Source: VGRF01 sp964460485
GTDB taxonomy: Bacteria > Myxococcota_A > UBA9160 > UBA6930
Reading direction: 5' to 3'
Assembly (NCBI GenBank): GCA_964460485.1
Contig: CAYWRY010000018.1
Coordinates: 1-45,986, forward strand
DNA: 45,986 nucleotides
Position 1 is the first letter of the stretch; each line of letters starts with the position of its first letter. The notes below the pieces were generated by a model that saw only the letters and a program-made list of their open reading frames with translations, was not told the origin of the DNA and did no database searches. This document shows positions 41,601-45,986 of the stretch, piece after piece. Position numbers and translations under genes: made by a program.

Positions 41601-41813
41601 CAGGTAGGCGTCGATCGCGTCCTGGGTGCGGCCGAGCTTCAGGTGGAGATCGCCCACCTTGAGGCGGATGTTGGAGTCCTTGGGGTCCGCCTTGACGAGC
41701 GTCTGGTAGTCCTCGAGCGCCTTGTCCAAAGCCCCGCGTTGCAGGTGCTTTTGGGCCGACTCGAGGATCTTCCGCTTGTTCACCGCCAACGAGCGCCCCT
41801 TCTCCGCCGACAC
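38667..41813 (-). CDS. Large TPR-repeat protein with acidic Ala/Pro-rich linkers
   Basis: A 1,048-residue protein (1,040 if the TTG at 41789 is used, which has AGAAGGGG upstream). The first 300 residues are tandem TPRs (HLQRGALDKALEDYQTLVKA, IRLKVGDLHLKLGRTQDAI, FEVNAQLGELYQRMGLTSEA). A second TPR block is near residues 390-460, a third near 620-665 and a fourth near 790-910. They are separated by acidic, Ala/Pro-rich linkers of low complexity. It ends in the basic-hydrophobic tail RRKRKISFV. No signal peptide is seen, so it is cytoplasmic. It directly precedes the ExeA-type ATPase and follows the pil-aro genes. Confidence 0.85.
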   Translation of the reverse strand: MSAEKGRSLAVNKRKILESAQKHLQRGALDKALEDYQTLVKADPKDSNIRLKVGDLHLKLGRTQDAIDAYLRVAQQFTNEGFDAKAVALYKQITKLDEKRFEVNAQLGELYQRMGLTSEAMKAMQLAADGAHRAGDKGQALSLLRRMAALDPTNTASRLKVADLLRAEGKPEEALAEYDEVVRELARQNNGEEQIKVLERALELAPTRLETLRALARAAIEVGVSAKAEKAARSLLAAAPDDLEGLELAGTALERAGRADEAADVFRKLAEKFRARGEEDRARALMQRYGTREGSFDGGASEPPVLESDPADLEIDPDLDASLGLPAEGELELNDETSAVATQPAPSVAAEDESADFELDDSGAAGRAESAAAEPAADESQFDVDPDADVDQLLAEASVFMRYGKHERAIDTLRAALRVAPGSAPALEKLGEALTSMGNRQHASSALARAGAAYADAGDAEGVERVRSLLRPLDAKAAGALAAAPPKPAPEPASDQGDVEIDAGVDEPMTEPPAREPASEGVASGDDFSGIEIDVSSDFADEERDGPPESTETVPTDDEAEFSFESNDAETPAASAPQPEAEAQPPPLEGPASGADAERAQADFEEAEFYREQGLREEARALYERVLAALPGHADAARRLREVQAERKPATAPPRATPAVAKPAAAPAAAPAPSAEVELDLGDDAPDAHAPAPVRRTSSEETVPDLPEAATIPAAPARPSEAVPTPAPAPATRPLHGAEPAAPAPIALGGADFDLAAELSGALAEDAGAPSASRARDGDGFEEVFAAFKAGVKREMGEGDFEAHYDLGIAYKEMGLHEDAIGELRLALGAPARRLGCLHLMAACALELGRGSDAVSHLSEALAGGALPAEQEAALRIDLGRAHLACGDRRRARAEYETVKRLAPGFGDVDRLIAEADAAPLIPRAGGEAFESFDDLLEEDARAAAEPPPDSRYETFDELISEDSPAEPALAPERQADALAEAEEPNGEIASEDEVEPPPAAPPAPPAAPARSRKAAITPPEPAAPATPPSAGAPAAGPARRKRKISFV

Positions 41814-41929
41814 GGCGCGGCCACCCGCGGGCGCGGGTCGCCTCCTCTACTGAGAAGCCGTATCGGGCCGGCGGAGGGGCCTCTTGAGACGGAGAGGCCA
41901 GCGCCGCGCGCGTGCCGGGACGCGCTGCG

Positions 41930-42367
41930 TCAGCGCGCAAGGCGCGCGAGCAGGCCCTCGAGTCCCAGGCGATAGCTATCCGCCCCGAAGCCCGAGACGA
42001 CCGCCACGCACACGCCCGAGAGCAGCGAGCGGTGCCGGAACTCCTCGCGGGCGTAGATGTTCGATAGGTGCACCTCGACCGCCGGCAGCGCGATGCCCGC
42101 GATCGCGTCGCGCAGCGCGACGCTCGTGTGGGTGAGCCCGCCGGCGTTCACCAGCAGGCCGTGCGCCCAGCCGCGCGCCTCGTGCAGGCGGTCGATCAGC
42201 CCGCCCTCGTGGTTCGACTGGAAGCAGCGCACCTCGGCGCCGCGTTCCCGGCCGAGCGACACGAGGCGTGCGTCGATCTCCGCCAGCGTGGTCTTGCCGT
42301 AGACCTCGGGCTCGCGCGTCCCGAGCAGGTTCAGGTTGGGGCCGTGGAGGACGAGGATGTTCGCCAT
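41930..42367 (-). CDS. aroQ: Type II 3-dehydroquinate dehydratase
   Basis: A 145-residue dodecameric-type dehydroquinase that makes 3-dehydroshikimate. The motifs are LHGPNLNLLGTREPEVYG (with the lid Arg and catalytic Tyr), CFQSNHEGGLID, NAGGLTHTSVALRDAI and VEVHLSNIYAREEFRHRS with the catalytic His. The ATG at 42365-42367 (MANILVLHG) matches the family; a GTG three codons upstream is less likely. It acts on the product of AroB, encoded three genes upstream on the same strand. Confidence 0.96.
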   Translation of the reverse strand: MANILVLHGPNLNLLGTREPEVYGKTTLAEIDARLVSLGRERGAEVRCFQSNHEGGLIDRLHEARGWAHGLLVNAGGLTHTSVALRDAIAGIALPAVEVHLSNIYAREEFRHRSLLSGVCVAVVSGFGADSYRLGLEGLLARLAR

Positions 42368-42428
42368 GTGCCGCACCGTAGCCGCGCCCGCGCGCTCCTC
42401 CGCCAGGGCCGTCCGGAGGCGCGGCCGG

Positions 42429-42788
42429 CTAGAGCTGCTCCCGCACGTCGATCGTGTGGCGCCGGAGCAGATAGCGCGCCTTCCCGAGATTCCCGCTCGG
42501 GTCGAGCGCGAGCACGAAGAACGTCTCGTCGTCGACCGCGCGCATGACCACCTGGGTGCGCGCCATCTCGATCACCAGCTCCTCGAGCTCGCCGCCGTCC
42601 ACGACCCGCGCGACCTTGCGCGCCTCGTCGAGCACGCGCCCGAACTCGACGCCCAGCAGCGTCACTTCGTCGCTCTCGCCCGCGCCGCCCGCCTCGGCGA
42701 TCGGGATGCCGTCTACGCCCATCAGCGCGATCCCAACGCAGCCGGGGCACTGGCTCGCGATTCCGCGCAGAATTGTCTCGAAGCTCAT
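42429..42788 (-). CDS. Roadblock/LC7-domain protein (MglB-like)
   Basis: A 119-residue single-domain protein. The Roadblock/LC7 pattern is ILRGIASQCPGCVGIALMGVDGIPIAE, cited by its halves ILRGIASQCPGCVGIALM and GVDGIPIAEA; the central helix LGVEFGRVLDEARKVAR and the strand ELVIEMARTQVVMRAV follow. In Myxococcus the Roadblock protein MglB is the GAP of the polarity GTPase MglA, which controls type IV pili. No MglA-like GTPase is in this window. A CxxC (C14, C17) is unusual. Its ATG overlaps the stop of the small TPR-like gene (ATGA). Confidence 0.85.
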   Translation of the reverse strand: MSFETILRGIASQCPGCVGIALMGVDGIPIAEAGGAGESDEVTLLGVEFGRVLDEARKVARVVDGGELEELVIEMARTQVVMRAVDDETFFVLALDPSGNLGKARYLLRRHTIDVREQL

Positions 42789-43417
42789 GCCGTCCGCCTC
42801 CGCAGATTGTCGAGCCAGCGCGAGAGCGTCGCGACCACGCGCTCGCGCCGCGCGTCGTCGAGGCGCTGCTCGCGGAACTGGCCACGCGCACGCGCGGCGG
42901 AGCGCACCTCGTCGGCGCGCTCGCGCTGGCCCTGCCGCTCCAGCAGGCTCGCGACGGTTTCCGTCGCGAACGGCGAGCGGGCGGAGGTGAGGTCCACGCC
43001 CTCGGGCGCGCCGTCCTCGATCAGCTCGAGCGCCGCGGCGGCCACGTGGTTCGCGTCGTGCATCTCGTCGCGCTCCGCCTCGGCGGATTCGAACGCGTCC
43101 TCGAGCTCGTCGTCGGCGAGCGCCGCGAGGGGCGCCGGCGCGGGCTCGTGTGCAACGGCGAGCGCGTCGTCGCCGGCCGCCAGCTCGCCCCCGAACGCCG
43201 CGTAGGCGGCCTCGAGCGCGCGGTGCGCGCTCACCAGGTCCCCGCAATCGACCAGCGCGAGCACGTGCGCGATGCGCGCGGCCGGATGGGGCGCCGCGCA
43301 GTCGAGCGCCACCTGCGCGAGCTCGCGCGCGCGCTCCGGGCGCCCCGCTCTGCGCTCGCGCTCGGCCTGCGCGGCGAACTCGGCGCTCGGAACCTCGCTC
43401 GTTCGCTCGCTCGGCAT
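42785..43417 (-). CDS. Small helical TPR-like protein of unknown function
   Basis: A 210-residue, highly charged helical protein. Residues 12-75 look like two degenerate TPR units (AAQAERERRAGRPERARELA and ARIAHVLALVDCGDLVSAH). The C-terminal helix SLLERQGQRERADEVRSAAR is TPR-like too. I recognise no named family. It overlaps the aroB stop by one base (TGATG) and the Roadblock start by four, so the three genes are tightly coupled. A partner role for the Roadblock protein is inferred from this only. Confidence 0.7.
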   Translation of the reverse strand: MPSERTSEVPSAEFAAQAERERRAGRPERARELAQVALDCAAPHPAARIAHVLALVDCGDLVSAHRALEAAYAAFGGELAAGDDALAVAHEPAPAPLAALADDELEDAFESAEAERDEMHDANHVAAAALELIEDGAPEGVDLTSARSPFATETVASLLERQGQRERADEVRSAARARGQFREQRLDDARRERVVATLSRWLDNLRRRTA

Positions 43418-44520
43418 CAGCCTCTCGCCCCTTTGAGCTCCGCCGCAGGGAGAATCTCCCGCGGCAGGAGCGGAACGGTCTCCGCGCGCCCGATCGCCCG
43501 CAAGGCGACGAAGCGAATGCGCTCGTCCTTGCTTTTCTTATCGGCGGCAATCGCGGCGAGATAAGCGCGGCGTGGGAAGGCCGGCAGCGCGGTCGGGAGG
43601 CCCGCGCGCGTGAGCAGGCTCACGAGCCGCGCGGCGGTGCCTGGCTCGGCGAGCCCGAGCGCCTCGCTGCGCCGGCCAGCGAAGGCCATCCCCATGGCCA
43701 CGGCCTCGCCGTGGAGCATGCGGTAGCCGGTCAGCGCCTCGACGGCGTGACCGAGCGTGTGGCCGAAGTTGAGCAGGATGCGCTCCCCCGACTCGCGCTC
43801 GTCGCGGCTCACCACCCCCGCCTTGATCGCACAGTTTCGTGCGAGGAAGGGGATCGTCGTCTCGGGCTCGAGAGCGAGCAGGCGCCCCAGCTCGGCCTCG
43901 AGCTGCGCGAACAGCTCGGCGTCGCGGATCGCGGCGTGCTTCACGCCCTCCGCGAAGCCCGCGAGTAGCTGGCGGCGGGGAAGGGTCGCAAGCGTGGCCG
44001 CGTCGATCCAGACGAGGCGTGGCTGGTGGAAGGCGCCCACCAGGTTCTTGCCGCGCTTCACGTTGACGCCGGTCTTGCCACCGACGCTGGAGTCGATCAT
44101 GGCGAGGAGCGTGGTCGGCACCTGCACGAAGGCGACGCCGCGCAGCAGCGTCGCCGCCACGAAGCCGGTCAGGTCGCCGACGACGCCGCCGCCGAGCGCG
44201 ACGAGCGTGCAGCCGCGATCCGCCCCCGCGGCGAGCAGCGCGTCGTAGAGCTTCGCGGCCTGGCGCAGGCTCTTGCTGCGCTCGCCGTCGGGCACCACGA
44301 GGCGCTGCACGCGCAGGCCGGCGTCGCGCAGGGAGCGTTCCGCCAGCGGCGCCCAGCGCCTCGCCACAGGCGGTACGGTGATCAGGAATACGCGGCTTGC
44401 GCCGGTGCGCTGCTTCAGCGCGGGGCCGAGCTCGCCGAGCGTCCCCTGCCCGATCCGGATCGGATAGCTGCGTTCACCGAGGGCGACCTCGACCGTGAGC
44501 GCGAGGGACGTCGGGCTCAC
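43417..44520 (-). CDS. aroB: 3-dehydroquinate synthase
   Basis: A 367-residue NAD- and zinc/cobalt-dependent cyclase that converts DAHP to 3-dehydroquinate. The signatures are VALGGGVVGDLTGFVAATLL, VPTTLLAMIDSSVGGKTGVN, LLAGFAEGVKHAAI and the metal-binding NFGHTLGHAVEALTG and LHGEAVAMGM. The GTG start is inside a GTGA overlap with the aroK stop. The aroK-aroB order downstream of pilQ is widely conserved in proteobacteria. Confidence 0.97.
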   Translation of the reverse strand: MSPTSLALTVEVALGERSYPIRIGQGTLGELGPALKQRTGASRVFLITVPPVARRWAPLAERSLRDAGLRVQRLVVPDGERSKSLRQAAKLYDALLAAGADRGCTLVALGGGVVGDLTGFVAATLLRGVAFVQVPTTLLAMIDSSVGGKTGVNVKRGKNLVGAFHQPRLVWIDAATLATLPRRQLLAGFAEGVKHAAIRDAELFAQLEAELGRLLALEPETTIPFLARNCAIKAGVVSRDERESGERILLNFGHTLGHAVEALTGYRMLHGEAVAMGMAFAGRRSEALGLAEPGTAARLVSLLTRAGLPTALPAFPRRAYLAAIAADKKSKDERIRFVALRAIGRAETVPLLPREILPAAELKGARG

Positions 44521-45038
44521 GCGGGCGTACCGCCGAGGCGCGCGACGATCTCGCGCGCGATGCGGCGCGGATTGCCCGAATCCGAGTCGACGACGTGGTG
44601 CGCCTGCATGTAGGCGGGCTCCCGCTGCGCGAGCAGCTCGCGCAGCTTCGCGAGCCTGCCGGCGGCGTCCAGCCCCGCGAGCAGCGGCCGCGACGCCCCC
44701 GACCCGACGCGGCGCGCGAGCGTCTCGACGCGCGCGCGCAGGTAGATCACGGTGCCTCCGGCGCGCAGCCGCTCCGGCGCGCCGGGCTGCGCCATGGCGC
44801 CGCCGCCGAGCGCCACCACACCGCCGCGCGCCGCGAGCGCCTCGAGCGCAGCCCGCTCGCGCGCACGGAAGCCCGCTTCTCCCTCGCGCGCGAAGATCTC
44901 GGGAATCGTCATCCCCGCCTCTTGCTGGATCTCCCGGTCCGCGTCGTACACCGGCAGGCAAAGCTGCTTGCCGAGCTCGGCCGCGACGCTCGACTTCCCC
45001 GCGCCCATCATTCCCACCAGAAAGATCGTCCGCGCCAT
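44517..45038 (-). CDS. aroK: Shikimate kinase
   Basis: A 173-residue P-loop kinase that phosphorylates shikimate at the 3-hydroxyl. The Walker A motif is FLVGMMGAGKSSV. The substrate site is VYDADREIQQEAGMTIPEIF followed by FRARERAAL, and GGVVALGGGAMA is the third motif. The lid segment ETLARRVGSGASRPLL is also present. A weak promoter-like pair TTCGCT-16-TAAGAT (45048-45075 on the minus strand) lies just upstream, but it would leave almost no leader, so I do not list it separately. A terminator-like hairpin separates it from pilQ. Confidence 0.96.
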   Translation of the reverse strand: MARTIFLVGMMGAGKSSVAAELGKQLCLPVYDADREIQQEAGMTIPEIFAREGEAGFRARERAALEALAARGGVVALGGGAMAQPGAPERLRAGGTVIYLRARVETLARRVGSGASRPLLAGLDAAGRLAKLRELLAQREPAYMQAHHVVDSDSGNPRRIAREIVARLGGTPA

Positions 45039-45096
45039 CGCCGAGCGATCTTACGCGGGCGCGGCCCCCAGCGAATGCGCTGCCGAAACAGCAAGA

Positions 45097-45125
45097 GGCC
45101 CGGCACCGCGAGGCGATGCCGGGCC
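45097..45125 (-). terminator. Intrinsic terminator after pilQ
   Basis: On the minus strand, GGCCCGGCA and TGCCGGGCC form a 9-bp stem, with an inner CGC/GCG pair in the loop, starting 24 bases after the pilQ stop. The 11 bases after the stem, TCTTGCTGTTT, contain seven Ts. This is the best Rho-independent terminator in the window and should partly or fully uncouple pilQ from aroK. Confidence 0.7.
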
Positions 45126-45148
45126 GAACCTTGCGGTGCAACCGCGCG

Positions 45149-45986
45149 CTAGGAGCCCAGCTCGGGGTTCACCACGATCCGCGGCGTCACGAACACCAGG
45201 AGCTCCTGGCGGATGTCGCGGACTTCCTTGCTCTTGAAGGCGTTGCCGATCACCGGCACGCGGTGGAAGTATGGGACCCGGCTCTCGCGGTCGGCGGTGC
45301 GCACCACGTAGATGCCGCCGATCACGAGTGTCTGGCCGTCCTTCACGAGCGTCTCGGTGCTCGCCTCGTTCTTGGCGATCGCCGGCGAGCCGGTCGGCGT
45401 CGGCACGCTGTCGTCCGGCGCGTTGCGCTGCACCTCGATCTTCATGATCACGCTGCGGTCCGCCGTGATGTGCGGCGTCACGTCGAGGCTCAGCACCGCG
45501 TCGATGAACTCGAGCTTGGCGTCGCCGTCCTCGAAGGTCTGGAACGGGATCGACACGCCCTGCTCGATCCGCGCCTTGCGGTTGTCCAGCGTCACGACGC
45601 GCGGGCTCGAGATCACCTTGCCCTCGCCGTGGCTCTCGGCGCCGGCCAGCGTGAGATCCACGTCGAAGCGCTCGTCCAGGATGAACGCGCCGAGGTTGAT
45701 CGCGCCGGTCGCCAGCTCCGTGATCGGGTTCGAGACCGCGAAGCTGTTGCTGCCCGACCCGCTCGGTCGCAGGCGGAAGGCGTCGCTGCCGAGCGCCTCG
45801 GTCGGCGTCGAGCTCGTGAGCGGCGCGCTGTCCGGATCCCAGGCATCCGTCAGCGGCTGCACGCCCACGCCCCAGGTGGTGCCGATCTCGCGCAGGAAGT
45901 CGAGGTTCGCCTCGACGATCTTCGCCTCGACCATCACCTGCGGCGTCTGCGTGTCGATCGCCTTGATGAGCGCGGTCGCCTCGTCG
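45149..45986 (-). CDS. pilQ: Type IV pilus secretin PilQ, C-terminal part (runs off the window)
   Basis: About 279 C-terminal residues of a secretin, the outer-membrane pore for type IV pili. The gene continues past base 45986, so the N-terminal AMIN, STN and most N domains are not in view. The open frame enters with DTQTPQVMVEAKIVEANLDF, the family signature before the secretin core. SSPRVVTLDNRKARIEQGVS and VPVIGNAFKSKEVRDIRQEL complete the core, and the end is LLVFVTPRIV plus a short tail. The order pilQ-aroK-aroB supports PilQ over GspD. Confidence 0.93.
   Translation of the reverse strand, partial: DEATALIKAIDTQTPQVMVEAKIVEANLDFLREIGTTWGVGVQPLTDAWDPDSAPLTSSTPTEALGSDAFRLRPSGSGSNSFAVSNPITELATGAINLGAFILDERFDVDLTLAGAESHGEGKVISSPRVVTLDNRKARIEQGVSIPFQTFEDGDAKLEFIDAVLSLDVTPHITADRSVIMKIEVQRNAPDDSVPTPTGSPAIAKNEASTETLVKDGQTLVIGGIYVVRTADRESRVPYFHRVPVIGNAFKSKEVRDIRQELLVFVTPRIVVNPELGS

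Noticed and set aside
39165..41975. A 936-codon open frame on the plus strand opposite the large TPR protein.
   Set aside because: The TPR frame has clear repeats and a family start. The opposite frame is compositionally skewed (Arg, Leu, Gly) with no domain and no ribosome site, as expected for antisense frames at this GC content.

Overview
This is a very GC-rich window (about 70% or more by eye; sampled housekeeping lines reach 78-83%) from a Gram-negative, diderm bacterium. LptD, a type IV pilus secretin, a TonB-dependent receptor and lipoprotein/periplasmic signals show the outer membrane. The pilQ-aroK-aroB order, a Roadblock/LC7 protein beside the pilus genes, the TPR/ExeA-type ATPase pair, a two-FHA scaffold and an exosortase together suggest a deltaproteobacterial-type lineage (Myxococcota, Desulfobacterota or Binatota-like). 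This placement is an inference; there is no rRNA gene in the window. Coding density is very high, no intergenic gap exceeds 300 bases, and many neighbours overlap by 4 bases (ATGA/GTGA), so translational coupling is common.

Layout. 1-11.4 kb (minus): ccdA-tlpA, a Crp-family regulator, lptD and a complete tryptophan operon in the order trpE-G-D-C-F-B-A. The only real break in the trp genes is a 186-base spacer between trpE and trpG that carries two hairpins. 11.4-14.3 kb: a small exported protein of unknown function, dcd-dtd (minus), then a divergent glycerophosphodiester phosphodiesterase and a methyltransferase (plus). 14.3-18.3 kb: queG and an exosortase (minus), a sulfotransferase (plus), and a long CvpA-family protein (minus) with an internally repeated C-terminal DP motif. 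18.4-22.4 kb (plus): a candidate sigma-54 promoter, a 2TM-domain histidine kinase, an NtrC-type response regulator, a PspA-like protein and a small membrane protein. This looks like an envelope-stress module wired through a two-component system. 22.4-26.9 kb: an exported OB-fold-like protein, a crotonase, a dual-FHA protein, and greB with an F420/LLM-type oxidoreductase. 26.9-32.5 kb (plus): SWIM-SNF2 helicase, DUF4262 protein, FAD monooxygenase-like protein and a carboxymuconolactone decarboxylase-family protein. 32.5-37.5 kb (minus): isoaspartyl peptidase, a small periplasmic protein, a TonB-dependent receptor of visibly lower GC, and tRNA-Gly(CCC). 37.5-46 kb (minus): ExeA-type ATPase, a 1,000-residue TPR protein, aroQ, a Roadblock/LC7 protein, a small TPR-like protein, aroB, aroK and the C-terminal part of pilQ, which runs off the right edge.

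How the genes work together. The window is dominated by aromatic amino acid synthesis (aroK, aroB and aroQ of the shikimate pathway; all seven trp functions) and by envelope biogenesis (LptD, PilQ, exosortase, PspA, CvpA, thiol-redox TlpA/CcdA). The most interesting parts are the sigma-54/two-component/PspA module, the Roadblock-TPR-ATPase genes embedded in the pil-aro cluster, the compositionally distinct TonB receptor with calcium-loop-like motifs, and the CvpA protein with a duplicated DP repeat. No insertion sequence, CRISPR array, rRNA or clear prophage was seen.
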